A stretch of 64,000 bases of DNA from Candidatus Desulfosporosinus nitrosoreducens (GCF_030954495.1 NZ_JAVHUW010000064.1:62001-126000); one strand, 5' to 3'. Positions 45,526 to 55,322 are shown, counted from the stretch's first letter. Made by a program: numbers and translations. The notes: generated by a model from the letters alone, not told the origin.

Positions 45526-46340
45526 GGACAAATCCACCTTTCTAAATAGCTTAAGCCAGCTGAAATAGCAAAGGCGGTTAACGCAATAATTACCATGCCC
45601 GCAAAAATCATGGCCGTATCGTTTTGATTCATTCCGGCGATAATTATAAAACCAACGCCTTCTCTGGCCCCTACCATTTCTGCGGCCAGGACACTGCCCC
45701 AGGCCATACTTAAAGAGATTTGCAAACCGGCAAAAATAGTCGGAAAAGAAGCCGGAAACATGACTTTAATAATCTCGTCGCGCCGATTGCCGCCTAACAT
45801 GCGGATAACATGATAAAGTTCCTCATCCACTACTCTAATTCCGTTATAACAGTTTATTATCAAAGGTACTAAGGCCCCGATTAAAATAATAAATACCTTG
45901 GAAGTTTCACTAATGCCAAACCAGAGAATGGCTAAAGAAATCCAGGAAATTGGCGGCATCGGCTTAAATAATTCAAAAACCGGCCTCACGATGGCGTTGG
46001 CTATGGGGCTAAAGCCCATTAATACGCCCAAAGGCACTCCGATGACCACGGCAATCCCAAAGGCTATAATTACCCGCCGAAAACTAATCCAAAGATGGCC
46101 GAAGATCGTATGTCCGGCCAGCTCGTCGCCGGACATTTTAACTAGCTCCTGAATTACCTGCAGCGGCCCGGAGATGCTTTGCCCATGATACCCGGTGATA
46201 TGAACCAGCTGCCACAAGCCGAAAAATATCAGCAGGGAAATCAAATACAAAATTTTCTTGCTCCCCAACAAGGCGTGTATTGCCAATTTTTCGCCCTGAT
46301 TTCCCCGCTGCCGGCGCGTACCGGTATTCTGCTCAATCAT
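45504..46340 (-). CDS. NitT/TauT-type ABC permease, second copy
   Basis: A 278-residue permease from the ATG at 46340 after AGGAGG; an upstream ATG at 46391 is not needed. It has about six membrane segments and the EAA-type loop reading [34 protein letters not shown], over about residues 170-205. It lies four bases after the first permease gene. The two permeases probably form a heterodimeric channel. Confidence 0.92.
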   Translation of the reverse strand: MIEQNTGTRRQRGNQGEKLAIHALLGSKKILYLISLLIFFGLWQLVHITGYHGQSISGPLQVIQELVKMSGDELAGHTIFGHLWISFRRVIIAFGIAVVIGVPLGVLMGFSPIANAIVRPVFELFKPMPPISWISLAILWFGISETSKVFIILIGALVPLIINCYNGIRVVDEELYHVIRMLGGNRRDEIIKVMFPASFPTIFAGLQISLSMAWGSVLAAEMVGAREGVGFIIIAGMNQNDTAMIFAGMVIIALTAFAISAGLSYLERWICPWKTDLN

Positions 46341-46344
46341 TTGC

Positions 46345-47130
46345 CTACCTCCTAACTCCAGCAACCAGACGCCGTTCGATTCTGTTGACAATAAAGGCGA
46401 TCAGCACACCGGTCAGCCCTACCATGAACATGCCCAGGACTACCAGATCAACTCTCATCAGACGTCTTCCCACATTGATGAGATAGCCAAGTCCGGAATC
46501 GGCGGCCACGAGTTCGGCGGCTACCAGGCTGGTCCAAGCCCCCGCTAAAGCCACTTGCAAGCCTCCAAAAACCATAGGCAAGGCGGAGGGGATACAAACC
46601 TGCCAGAAGATTTCCCAATTGGAAGCGCCATAGGCCCGGGCCATTCTTATAAAGGTTGGATTGGTCAGGCGCACGCCGGTGTAAGAATTGATGACACTCG
46701 CCACAAGGGCCGCAAAGAAAATAATAAAGGCTTTGCTCGTCAGCCCTATTCCGAACCAAAAAATAGCTAAGGGAATCCAGGCCACCGGGGGAATGGGACG
46801 GATCATTTCAAAAATCGGCCGGGCCAAGCCGTCGACAACCTTAAACCACCCCATGGCTAAGCCTAAAGGAATCCCGATGATCAGGGCACAGACATAGCCC
46901 AGCAGCGCTTCTTCCAGACTGACGATAGTATGCCTGATCAACGTTGCCCCTTCCGGATCGACTGCCGTTAACTTGACAAAAAATAACTTTATGACCTGGA
47001 CAGGGGAGGCTAAGAGGTTATTGGGAACGATCTTGAATTCAATGATCATTTGCCAAAAGACAAAAAAAGCTATTAAACTCAGTAAGGAGATACAAGTCAA
47101 GGCTATTTTTCTTATTTCAGGTTTCGTCAT
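46345..47130 (-). CDS. NitT/TauT-type ABC permease, first copy
   Basis: A 261-residue permease with six hydrophobic segments and the EAA-type loop WEIFWQVCIPSALPMVFGGLQ. It resembles SsuC/TauC. The gene is separated from the binding-protein gene by 197 bases holding a hairpin (47260-47298), so it may be expressed less than the binding protein. It pairs with the permease at 45504-46340. Confidence 0.92.
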   Translation of the reverse strand: MTKPEIRKIALTCISLLSLIAFFVFWQMIIEFKIVPNNLLASPVQVIKLFFVKLTAVDPEGATLIRHTIVSLEEALLGYVCALIIGIPLGLAMGWFKVVDGLARPIFEMIRPIPPVAWIPLAIFWFGIGLTSKAFIIFFAALVASVINSYTGVRLTNPTFIRMARAYGASNWEIFWQVCIPSALPMVFGGLQVALAGAWTSLVAAELVAADSGLGYLINVGRRLMRVDLVVLGMFMVGLTGVLIAFIVNRIERRLVAGVRR

Positions 47131-47259
47131 AGCTGCCCTCCATCATTCGTTCCTGTTAGAAGATGGGTATACAGGTGATCAACACTTCACAAACGACTGC
47201 TAATTGAACTAAGGATTTGAAAAACCAGCGCTTTGCAATAACTATAAACTTTTATTGCT

Positions 47260-47298
47260 AAAGAAGCGGAAGTGAGTGACAGTCACTTCCACTTCTTT
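47260..47298 (-). other. Stem-loop between binding-protein and permease genes
   Basis: GGAAGTGA and TCACTTCC, extended by AAAGAAG/CTTCTTT with one mismatch, form a 16-bp stem with a seven-base loop. The T-run is short. It may partially terminate or protect the binding-protein message. Confidence 0.55.
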
Positions 47299-47327
47299 AA
47301 ACAAAGGTTTAATCTCCATTATCTTGG

Positions 47328-48431
47328 CTACTTAATTAACCCTTGGCTTTTGCCTAAGTTTTTCAGGAAAGACGTGTTGAGATAGGCAAATTTGACAAGC
47401 TGTTCTCTTTCCTGAGGCGTAAATTTACCGCCTGCCGTAAAAGCAGCGCTGGCATCGCTCAGAAGGCTTTCAATTTTGCTGGGACCTTGGGAATCATCAA
47501 ACCAATCCAACTGGGCTTTAAGGTCATAGGTAAGGTGCTTTTGCATGTCGGTTTGGGCGAGTTTCTCGTCCCAAGTGAGAGCACTCCATTCCTTAAGGTA
47601 TTTGCTGTATTCCGCGGCCAGAGTCGCTTCATTTTTTTTGAGTTCCACTTCTTTTTTCATATAAGCGTCTAAATACTTTTCCACTAACTCAGGGTGTTGA
47701 TCGCAGAATTTTTTCGTGGCGACGATAAAAATTACTGCCGGAGCCTTGGCGGTTGAAGCATCGGCGACAACTTTCCAGCCTTTATCAAACCCGGTATAGG
47801 TAAAAGGCGACCACATGACTGCCGTATCTCCCTTACCGCTGGAAAAAGCCGAGAGCATTTGCGGCTGCTCCATGTTGGTAATGTGAACATCTTTTTCGCT
47901 CAAACCCAAGGCTTTGAGATAATTAATCAGCAATACTTCCCCGGTGGTGACCGTGGAAACAAAAACATCTTTGCCTTTAAGGTCCTGCGGTGTGCCGTAA
48001 ACATCCGGGTATTGCGGATTGTAGCCTTTAGTCTTTAAAAGCGGACTGTCGGGCCGGGCCAAAATGGCCGTCGCCAGAGATTCGTCATCCGCTATGCCGA
48101 TGATCTGCAAGTTATATTTTAAAGCGCCTACCATAGCCGGAGCGGGTCCGATCTGGGCAATGTCGAACTGATCCGAGGCCAAAGCCTCTATTTGTTGCGG
48201 GCCGGAATCAAAATAGGTCATCTTCAGCTGGAAGCCATTTTTGGCTTGATCCCCCTGGGACAGTTCCCAGGCGGGCCAGGTATCATAAGCACCTTGCAGC
48301 GCAGCCCTTATGACCGGAGCGTTTTGGGCTGCTGAATTTGTCGTCGTGGCCGAATTTCCGCAGCCGACAGAAACGAGAGTCACTACGATGATTGTGAAAA
48401 CAGTTATCGCACCCCTTAACTTTCTGTTCAA
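47328..48431 (-). CDS. NitT/TauT-type substrate-binding lipoprotein
   Basis: A 367-residue lipoprotein. I start it at TTG 48431, seven bases after GGAGGG, giving MNRKLRGAITVF, a hydrophobic core and a cysteine in SVGCGNS; the longer ATG frame from 48461 places the ribosome site inside the gene. The mature domain has PVIRAALQGAYDTWPAWELSQ and FDIAQIGPAPAM, features of SsuA/TauA-like periplasmic-binding proteins. It binds the substrate outside the membrane. It is the only binding protein for two ATPases and two permeases. Confidence 0.9.
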   Translation of the reverse strand: MNRKLRGAITVFTIIVVTLVSVGCGNSATTTNSAAQNAPVIRAALQGAYDTWPAWELSQGDQAKNGFQLKMTYFDSGPQQIEALASDQFDIAQIGPAPAMVGALKYNLQIIGIADDESLATAILARPDSPLLKTKGYNPQYPDVYGTPQDLKGKDVFVSTVTTGEVLLINYLKALGLSEKDVHITNMEQPQMLSAFSSGKGDTAVMWSPFTYTGFDKGWKVVADASTAKAPAVIFIVATKKFCDQHPELVEKYLDAYMKKEVELKKNEATLAAEYSKYLKEWSALTWDEKLAQTDMQKHLTYDLKAQLDWFDDSQGPSKIESLLSDASAAFTAGGKFTPQEREQLVKFAYLNTSFLKNLGKSQGLIK

Positions 48432-48505
48432 ACAAATCCCTCCATTCGTTAAATTTTGCACAAAATATCTTTAACTGACCTTATCCTCCTTTCTCTGAAT
48501 TTTGC

Positions 48506-49258
48506 TTACCACCACCTAATTAACTCTGTAACCTGTTTTCTCAGTTCTATAAACGATGGATCAAGCGGGTTTCTGGGCCTGGGCAGGTCAACTTTAAGCT
48601 CGGATTTTACAGTGGTCGGCTTAGGGCTTAAAATTAGAATCCTTTCCGCCAGATAAACCGCCTCTTCAATGTTATGGGTGACAAAAATAACAGTATTTTT
48701 AAATTCTCCCCAAATACGTATCAGTTCATCTTCCAGGTAATAACGCAATTTAACATCGAGCTGACCATAGGGTTCATCCATTAACAGGAGATCCGGGTTC
48801 ACGGCAAAGGCTCGGGCAACCGCAACTCGTTGTTCCATGCTTGAAGAAATCTGATTGGGATAAAGATCTGCACAATCAGCCAGGCCGACAAGCTTCAACG
48901 TTTTTTCCAATCTGCTTTTGGCCTGCTCCTGAGGTATTTTCTTGATCTCCATGCCATAGGCCACATTTTGTCTGACCGTGCGCCAAGGCATACAAGAAGG
49001 CTCTTGGAATACAAATGAAATATTATGCCGTTTGGGATCGGCGATTTCACCGTCAATGTAAATGTTTCCCCTGGTTGAGGGCATCAACTTTGATAAAAGA
49101 TTGAGAAACGTGGTCTTACCGCAGCCTGTAGGGCCAACGATACAGAGAAATTCTCCTTTGCCGACCGTAAAATTGATGTCGTCCAGAACAAGCAAATCGC
49201 CGAATTGTTTCGTTAAATTAGTTACAACCACTTTCGGGTTACTGGTTTCAGCGGACAA
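48506..49258 (-). CDS. NitT/TauT-type ABC transporter ATPase, first copy
   Basis: A 250-residue ATPase with Walker A GPTGCGKTT, signature-like SSSMEQRVAVARAF and Walker B DLLLMDEPYGQLD. The signature SSSME differs from LSGGQ, so its turnover may depend on the partner ATPase. TTG start at 49258 after AAAGGGGGG. It is the first gene of the ABC unit and diverges from the LysR gene at 49615. Confidence 0.9.
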   Translation of the reverse strand: MSAETSNPKVVVTNLTKQFGDLLVLDDINFTVGKGEFLCIVGPTGCGKTTFLNLLSKLMPSTRGNIYIDGEIADPKRHNISFVFQEPSCMPWRTVRQNVAYGMEIKKIPQEQAKSRLEKTLKLVGLADCADLYPNQISSSMEQRVAVARAFAVNPDLLLMDEPYGQLDVKLRYYLEDELIRIWGEFKNTVIFVTHNIEEAVYLAERILILSPKPTTVKSELKVDLPRPRNPLDPSFIELRKQVTELIRWW

Positions 49259-49614
49259 TGGTTTCCCCCCTTTCAGAGCTTAAATAGCCGTGGTTTAAAC
49301 CTTAATCCCCGAATACGTGCCGGAATTTTCTAAATTTCCGAGCTAAGGGTCGCTCTTTTGAAGGCCCGAACAGGATTGACAGTGCTCAAAGTGCAATGAC
49401 AGGCATATATACCGGGTATAAGATTTAAAGCAGATATAATTGCAATTCATATGCCAATCATTGACTGTTGGAACTAATTTTATAATCTAATGATTTAGTT
49501 GCTTTTCAGGTTTCGATTTCAAGCAGGAGTGTATTCCTAAAAAAGGATTTCGCCCTGATATTGGAGAATAGACAATTGAATTTACCTGAAATAAGGAATC
49601 GAGGTTCGCGGAAT
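49259..49614. other. Divergent promoter region between ABC unit and LysR gene
   Basis: These 356 bases should carry both promoters. A T-N11-A type palindrome lies at 49434-49452. I see no other feature. Confidence 0.55.
49434..49452. promoter_or_regulatory. Possible LysR operator
   Basis: ATATAATTGCAATTCATAT contains the palindrome AATTGCAATT and the T-N11-A pattern bound by LysR regulators, midway between the two divergent start codons. Confidence 0.4.
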
Positions 49615-50517
49615 ATGAGGCTAGAACAGTTGATTCATCTGGTAGAGGTTGCTAAGTATAAGTCAATCTCTTTAGCAGCGGAGCATAATTACATCTCGCA
49701 GCCGGCTATCAGCTTGTCAATCAGCAAACTCGAAGATGAACTGGGTGCTATCCTCCTAAAACGCACGACTCACGGTGTTTACCCTACGGAAGTAGGAGAA
49801 ATTATTATTAAAAAAGCTCTGGGAATTCTGGAAGAAATCAAGGACATGAAACAAATTGCCAATTCCTCTACCCTGACCGGCCACGTTTGCGTTGGCATGA
49901 TCCCCAGCCTGTGCAATAAAATTATTCCTTGCGCCATAGCGGATTTGAAACTGCGCCAACCTAATATTGAAGTGGATTTATTAGAAGAAGAGTCGATTGA
50001 TATTCTTCAAGGAATTCAGTCCGGCAAACTTGAGATCGGAGGGGTCATTCTCACTCAGGAAATCCAGGGCAAAGATATTTGCAGCGAGGAATTATTCCAT
50101 GACGAATTTTTAATCTACGTCGGCAAGAAATCCCCGCTGGCGCAAAAAAGATCCGTTTCGTTAAAGGAAGCTCTGAACTATCCCATAGTCGCCTACAACA
50201 ATGAGTTTCGAAACAACGGGGGGATCTCCAGTATCCTTAAAAACTATACGATCCCGCAAGTCTCTTTCAGATTTTCCAACTTTGAAATCATTAAGCGAGT
50301 GATTTCTGAGGGAATGGCCATTTCTTTCTTCCCTAAGTTTATGGCCAAAGATGATACCTACTTCAAAAGCGGTGAAGTGATCCCGATTGACATCAATGAT
50401 GTTAAATTAGACATGACGGTCGGATTAATTTGGTCCAAGCGCTTTCCCATTTCTTTAGCAGCTCAGGAATTTGTCAAGACGCTTAAACTTGCCTGCCACA
50501 ATACGCTCCTTACGTAA
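49615..50517 (+). CDS. LysR-family regulator of the NitT/TauT-type ABC unit
   Basis: A 300-residue regulator starting MRLEQLIHLVEVAKYKSIS with the winged-helix segment AEHNYISQPAISLSISKLEDELG. The ATG at 49615 follows GAGG by ten bases and gives the usual LysR start; a TTG at 49561 would add 18 residues. The effector domain follows (about 90-295). Its divergent position makes it the likely regulator of the ABC genes. It overlaps the thioredoxin gene end on the other strand by eight bases. Confidence 0.9.
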   Translation: MRLEQLIHLVEVAKYKSISLAAEHNYISQPAISLSISKLEDELGAILLKRTTHGVYPTEVGEIIIKKALGILEEIKDMKQIANSSTLTGHVCVGMIPSLCNKIIPCAIADLKLRQPNIEVDLLEEESIDILQGIQSGKLEIGGVILTQEIQGKDICSEELFHDEFLIYVGKKSPLAQKRSVSLKEALNYPIVAYNNEFRNNGGISSILKNYTIPQVSFRFSNFEIIKRVISEGMAISFFPKFMAKDDTYFKSGEVIPIDINDVKLDMTVGLIWSKRFPISLAAQEFVKTLKLACHNTLLT

Positions 50518-50839
50518 ATTGATCAATCATCTCCAGGAGCTCTTCCCGGGTGTGCAGACCTCCAAGCTTACACTTAACTTCACCCTGGCTGATCAGCAGC
50601 AAATTAGGTATTCCCTTTAAGCGAAAACGCTGGAACAAGGGTTTATTCTCGTCGACATCAACCCAGAACCCCTTGATTTTGCCGTTATAGTGAGACAGAG
50701 TTTCTTCAACTGTCGGCAGCAGCTCTTTGCAGACATGGCATCTTGCGGCGCCAAAGAAAACCAGGGACGGTATGCTGCTGTCGAAAGTTGCTTTGTCAAA
50801 TTCGCCGGCAGAAATACCGCTTAACAGGTCTTGAGCCAC
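50510..50839 (-). CDS. Thioredoxin-like protein with CHVC active site
   Basis: A 109-residue thioredoxin-fold protein; the active site FFGAARCHVCKE has cysteines at 34 and 37 and the cis-proline loop KGIPNLLLI is present. The CHVC sequence differs from the usual CGPC, which shifts redox potential. It begins two bases after the thioredoxin reductase stop, so the two are coupled. It is probably the reductase's own substrate. Confidence 0.92.
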   Translation of the reverse strand: MAQDLLSGISAGEFDKATFDSSIPSLVFFGAARCHVCKELLPTVEETLSHYNGKIKGFWVDVDENKPLFQRFRLKGIPNLLLISQGEVKCKLGGLHTREELLEMIDQFT

Positions 50840-50841
50840 AA

Positions 50842-52089
50842 CTATCCCTCCTCTCCCACACTTAAGTATTTTAGCAGCAGTTGTCGGTAGCCAGGTGAGC
50901 CTGCCTGCTCAGGATCGCTTGGGAGTTCCCGGCAAACCTCTCCCTTGTGCAGCAGCAGGACTGCCGGAGCCGTCTGAACGTTATATTTCTGGGCAATCCC
51001 TTGCTTGCGGGACATATCCACTTTTGCCAGGCGAATCTTATCGTCTAATTCAGAGGCAATCCCTTCCAGCAAAGACAACAACTTGAGAGCCTGTTCGTCG
51101 CCCGGATACCAAAAGAAGAGCAATACGGGCTTGGGGGAGTTTAAGATCTGAGCTTGAAAATCCGCCTCTTCTGCGAGATACCTTTCTGCGGCAACAGCGG
51201 CTATAGCCCCGTCACTTGCCGCCGTAATCACTTGGCGCAAATATTTGGCCCTGACATCCCCGGCAGCATAAACCCCTTTGAGCGATGTTTCCATCAGATC
51301 GTTGGTAAGAATATAACCTGCTTCATCTTCAGCCACTTGCTTTTTTAGGAATTCGGTCTGAGGAACTCCGCCTACATAGATAAACACACCGTTAGTCTTA
51401 AAACGGGTCGTACTGTTGGTTTTTAAATTTTTTATAGTTACGGACTCGACATCCTCATGACCTTCGATTTCTGTTAGAACCGAATGCCAAAGGAATTCGA
51501 TGCTTGGATTTTGAAAGGCTTTTTCTGCGCTTACTTTATTGCAATCGACATGCCCTTCATCATGGATGACGATGACAGTGACCCTGCTCGCATACTTAGC
51601 AATGAAGACGGCTTCTTCCAGGGCCGCATCCCCACTGCCAACCACTACGACCTGCTCATTCTCAAAAAACTCCGCATCACAGGTGGCGCAATAGGAAACC
51701 CCTCTGCCTCTGAATTTCTTTTCTCCGGGAATATTTAAGGAGCGGGGCTGGGAGCCGGCGGCCAGGATGACAGCTTTTGCTGTCATCCGGCTGCCTTTCT
51801 TCGTCCAAAGATTTTTCCTTTCACCCTCCAATTCGAGCTTCGTCACTTCATCTTTAATAATTTCCGCTCCGAATCTTTGCGCGTGGTCCGACATGGCCTT
51901 CATCAATTCCGGTCCGCCGCTATTCTCCAAAAAACCGGGGAAATTGGCTATTTCCCGCGTGGCAGAAGCCTGCCCGCCCAATGCGGCTTTCTCAATAATC
52001 GCTGTTTTCAGCTTTGCTCTGGACCCATAAATTCCCGCGGTAAGTCCTGCCGGGCCACCGCCAACAATGACAAGATCGTATTCCATCAT
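50842..52089 (-). CDS. trxB: Thioredoxin reductase fused to a degenerate thioredoxin domain
   Basis: A 415-residue protein. Residues 1-305 are a thioredoxin reductase with the FAD motif GGGPAGLTAG, redox site SYCATCDAE (cysteines 134 and 137) and NAD(P)H motif GSGDAALEEA, ending near YAAGDVRAKYLRQVITAASDG. A thioredoxin-like domain follows (about 315-410) but its active-site stretch FFWYPGDEQAL has no cysteines. The extra domain may dock the partner protein. It belongs to an operon with the phosphodiesterase before it (20-base gap) and the thioredoxin after it. Confidence 0.93.
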   Translation of the reverse strand: MMEYDLVIVGGGPAGLTAGIYGSRAKLKTAIIEKAALGGQASATREIANFPGFLENSGGPELMKAMSDHAQRFGAEIIKDEVTKLELEGERKNLWTKKGSRMTAKAVILAAGSQPRSLNIPGEKKFRGRGVSYCATCDAEFFENEQVVVVGSGDAALEEAVFIAKYASRVTVIVIHDEGHVDCNKVSAEKAFQNPSIEFLWHSVLTEIEGHEDVESVTIKNLKTNSTTRFKTNGVFIYVGGVPQTEFLKKQVAEDEAGYILTNDLMETSLKGVYAAGDVRAKYLRQVITAASDGAIAAVAAERYLAEEADFQAQILNSPKPVLLFFWYPGDEQALKLLSLLEGIASELDDKIRLAKVDMSRKQGIAQKYNVQTAPAVLLLHKGEVCRELPSDPEQAGSPGYRQLLLKYLSVGEEG

Positions 52090-52109
52090 TTGTCCCCCAT
52101 TACTCGCCT

Positions 52110-54098
52110 CTATCCTTCCAAAGCCTGGTAAATTACGCCGCCTTCAACATTCGCAGGCATCGGCGCTCCGGCCAAATGGCAGATGGTCGGCACAATGTCA
52201 ACCACCCGGACGGTCCTGTTGTCAAGAGCATGACCCTTTTTAACCCCGGCCCCTGCCATCATAAACAGGCATTTGCAGGAATAGCCGTTCAAGGTTTGAT
52301 TGCTGAAGCCATTGCCATGCGTCCGGCTGAAATCGTCTTCCAGAACGTACAGTATATCCCCGCAGTATGGACCGCCCAAGCCCAAGGCCTCCATATCGGT
52401 CTTGTTCAAGGCGACTTTGATGATTCTGCGGCCGGTCTTGGGATCGCGATAACTATACAAATCAGAAATAATAGCCCGAACCAATTCTTCGTATTCCTCC
52501 GGTTCGACGATTCCCTGAGGATCACGGCCTTTAAGGTTGACATAAATGTACATGGCTCTTTGAGCGACAGCCCGGCTGTTTTCCCAGTCGATTTGCAGTC
52601 CGCCGTTGACCTCTTGCAAATTTGTGTAGCCCAGCTCAGACATAACCCCGACGTTCATCCCCCACATGTCGCCGATCAAGGGATACTCATACCCCGCTTT
52701 CCGCGTGATGGCGGCATGATCGGAAGCTATCACCACTGCAGTGTTTTCATCGACATGTTTGAGTAATTCACCGACGTAATGATCACTTATTTCATACATC
52801 TGCGCAATTAGGCCAATGTAGCGTTCGTAATCAGGGGAATTTTGCGCCAAAGTATAATCAATGTAGTAGTGATTAAGCATATCAATGCCGTGAATATGGC
52901 TGTAGACCAAATCCCAATCTTTGTTTGTCAGCAAGTAAGCAAAGGCAGCCTCGTGCCATTGGTAATAATCCGCCATAGATTCAATGACTATCGTATCCGC
53001 AATTACATTATGGCGGTCATAATTCGAGGGCTGCAGCATCGGGCCTACATTTTCCACAAGCTCGGCGCATAGTTCAGGCGGATAAAAATATTTGTCCCCT
53101 TGCAGATCTTGAGCAAAGGAATAGTAAAATTCCAGACTGCTGCCCTCCGGATTTAGTTTTGTGACCTTGATTTTATAGGCAACAGGCCGTTTCTCACCAT
53201 TGATTAAATAGGTGTCAAAAATAAACTTGCTCCATTCATTCACTCGTGCTTCACCGATGGGCCGCTCGTCATTTTTCGTGACATAAATCTGAAGCTTATT
53301 ATAGGTTTGGCCATCCTCGGCAATAATTAAGCCGAAACGCCTTGCCAGCCCATTGTTTACCGGCAGAACGACCTCTTTGGCTCCCTGGGGGGCGTTTTTC
53401 CAACCCGCTGCAGGCTTAATCGGCGTCATGACCTTATCGCATTTGGCCGCATCCGCTTCTTCTTCACTGCCACCCTCTTCGGTTACAAGTCCGGGTGCCG
53501 AATAGCCAAATCCCTCAAGTTTTTTAATCTGGGCCTGCTGAGTGCTAACCTCTCCTTCAACCCGACAGTCGGTGCCGCTGTTATCCACTTGGTGGGGAAT
53601 TTCCTCAATGGGAAAATCTCCTGCCACACAAGTAAAATATTTTTCATAATCGTTGTAACCGCGCAGATTGGTAAAGATACTGGTCCCGTCGATAAAGATT
53701 GAATTTTTACCCCGGGGAGGCCAGGAAGTGGGGTAATTCATCATAATACTCTTTTTTCCGGCTCTTTCGAAAGCCTCCCAGATGAATTCTGCCTGGCACA
53801 GGTTGGAATCCCAGCCATAGTCAAGAATATCTAAAGGATTTCCCGGGGTATGGTTCCAAAAGCAGGTGATTCCATGAGTCTTGGGCCAAGCGCCGGTGGC
53901 CAGTGAAGCCCAATTAGGAGGGGTAATTGTGGGCAAAGCGCCTTGCATTCCATAATCGGACGTTGTAGTGCCCATTTCCGCAATTTTTTTAAAATTGGGG
54001 AGCCTTCCTTCGGCAATAAACCTTTTGATAAGCACCGGATCGGCACCGTCAAGTCCAATAAAGATTACTTTTTGGGCTTTTCCAAGGGATAATGACAT
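52110..54098 (-). CDS. Alkaline phosphatase superfamily phosphodiesterase
   Basis: A 662-residue protein of the type I phosphodiesterase/nucleotide pyrophosphatase family. The metal and nucleophile signatures are IGLDGADP near the N-terminus, ITPPNWASLATG with the likely nucleophilic threonine or serine, HIHGIDMLNHYY, and VIASDHA. No signal peptide is seen, so it is probably cytoplasmic. A large insert (about 190-350) separates the core motifs. AAGGAGGAA precedes the ATG. It heads the operon with thioredoxin reductase and thioredoxin; its substrate, and why it goes with them, are unknown. Confidence 0.9.
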   Translation of the reverse strand: MSLSLGKAQKVIFIGLDGADPVLIKRFIAEGRLPNFKKIAEMGTTTSDYGMQGALPTITPPNWASLATGAWPKTHGITCFWNHTPGNPLDILDYGWDSNLCQAEFIWEAFERAGKKSIMMNYPTSWPPRGKNSIFIDGTSIFTNLRGYNDYEKYFTCVAGDFPIEEIPHQVDNSGTDCRVEGEVSTQQAQIKKLEGFGYSAPGLVTEEGGSEEEADAAKCDKVMTPIKPAAGWKNAPQGAKEVVLPVNNGLARRFGLIIAEDGQTYNKLQIYVTKNDERPIGEARVNEWSKFIFDTYLINGEKRPVAYKIKVTKLNPEGSSLEFYYSFAQDLQGDKYFYPPELCAELVENVGPMLQPSNYDRHNVIADTIVIESMADYYQWHEAAFAYLLTNKDWDLVYSHIHGIDMLNHYYIDYTLAQNSPDYERYIGLIAQMYEISDHYVGELLKHVDENTAVVIASDHAAITRKAGYEYPLIGDMWGMNVGVMSELGYTNLQEVNGGLQIDWENSRAVAQRAMYIYVNLKGRDPQGIVEPEEYEELVRAIISDLYSYRDPKTGRRIIKVALNKTDMEALGLGGPYCGDILYVLEDDFSRTHGNGFSNQTLNGYSCKCLFMMAGAGVKKGHALDNRTVRVVDIVPTICHLAGAPMPANVEGGVIYQALEG

Positions 54099-54534
54099 TT
54101 TTCTTCCTCCTTTATCTTAAAAAATATTTAATGAGCTTAAAGTTTAAAAAGATGATAACAATTAAATCTAAAAAATATAATTTAAATTAATTTTTTAGAT
54201 CAAATATTATCTTTTATATTAATCATGATACTACAAAGCAAACTTAGTGTAAAATTGCACGAATTTATAGGGGATATAAATCTCAGACTTTCAAGTTGAA
54301 GCCAAAAATTCTGCCGGAGCTATGGAATTGGAACCATTTCTTCAGCTGCTGCTCCTTTCCCATTGTGGAAGGAGCTTTCTATCCTGAGATCAGAAAAACT
54401 TTTATAGCATAGACTTCATAAAATGCTAGTCTCAGCAGGCGTTGACAGCTAGTTTGCGGCTCGCTAAAATTATCTGAGACACACTTTGACTGCCCATACC
54501 CGTATTTTCTAATTCCAAAGATGAGGTGAGAAAA
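54099..54534. other. Gene-free region upstream of phosphodiesterase operon
   Basis: The 436 bases contain an inverted repeat ATCTAAAAAA...TTTTTTAGAT (54166-54175 and 54191-54200), which may be an operator, and a GCTCCTTTCC/GGAAGGAGC hairpin near 54346. No coding region is seen. Confidence 0.55.
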
Positions 54535-55176
54535 TTGAATATCCGTTGGCTGGGCCACTCATGTTTCCTCTTTACTAACCAGGAGGGGCTAAAGATTGTC
54601 ACCGATCCATTTAACGAGAAAGTCGGCTACCCTCTGCCCCACGTCGAAACAGACGTTGTCACCGTAAGTCACCATCACTCTGATCACGACTGTGTTCAAG
54701 CCCTTTTGGGAAAACCTCAAGTTGTCGACAGTGAAGGTACCTGCAACATCTCCGGTCTGTCAATCCAAGGCACAACAACATTCCACGACACTGAACAAGG
54801 TGCCAAACGAGGCAAGAATATCCTCTTTTCTTTCGAGCTGGACGGTCTGCGAATTGCCCATTTAGGGGACCTCGGACATCTTCTGACCCCGGATCAGCTT
54901 GCCGGCATTGGGCATGTTGACATTGCCTGTGTTCCGGTGGGCGGCTTTTATACCCTCGACGCGGAACAAGCTTACCAAGTAGTACAACAGCTTAATCCCA
55001 AAATTGTTTTGCCCATGCACTATAAACTGGACAAGACAATTCCTCTGCCCATTGAGGGAATTGACAATTTTCTGACACGTTTTACCAAGGTTACAAAGGC
55101 AAAAACTCTGGACATAACTTCGGCCTCCTTGCCCCAGACTCAGGAGGTTGTCGTTTTAGAACTCTTTACAGACTGA
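54535..55176 (+). CDS. Metallo-beta-lactamase-fold hydrolase
   Basis: A 213-residue protein starting MNIRWLGHSCFLF. The metal motif TVSHHHSDHD, then HLGDLGHLL and PMHYKLDK, give the metallo-beta-lactamase-fold ligands of the UPF0173 / L-ascorbate-lactonase-like group. I use the TTG at 54535 after GAGGTGAG; the GTG at 54526 lacks a site. Substrate unknown. It stands alone with terminators downstream. Confidence 0.88.
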   Translation: MNIRWLGHSCFLFTNQEGLKIVTDPFNEKVGYPLPHVETDVVTVSHHHSDHDCVQALLGKPQVVDSEGTCNISGLSIQGTTTFHDTEQGAKRGKNILFSFELDGLRIAHLGDLGHLLTPDQLAGIGHVDIACVPVGGFYTLDAEQAYQVVQQLNPKIVLPMHYKLDKTIPLPIEGIDNFLTRFTKVTKAKTLDITSASLPQTQEVVVLELFTD

Positions 55177-55258
55177 AGTATCTAAATTACAATCCACAAA
55201 ATGGCTGTACTTATATAAAAGGGGCTATTGCAAAACGAATATTTATCTGTTGACTTAG

Positions 55259-55302
55259 CCGCTCTAAGACTCCCGCTTCGGCAAGCGGTGAGTTAGGAGC
55301 GG
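55259..55302. repeat. Imperfect hairpin with CGGC tetraloop
   Basis: CCGCTCTAAGACTCCCGCTT and AAGCGGTGAGTTAGGAGCGG pair imperfectly around CGGC. It sits between the hydrolase gene and its terminator and looks like an extragenic repeat unit. Confidence 0.5.
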
Positions 55303-55322
55303 ATTAGTCAGCGGATAAGGGC

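Noticed and set aside
54166-54200. Inverted repeat upstream of the phosphodiesterase gene as a strong operator
   Set aside because: It is only A/T runs with ten-base arms, which occur by chance in such AT-rich spacers; kept as a note in the spacer entry.
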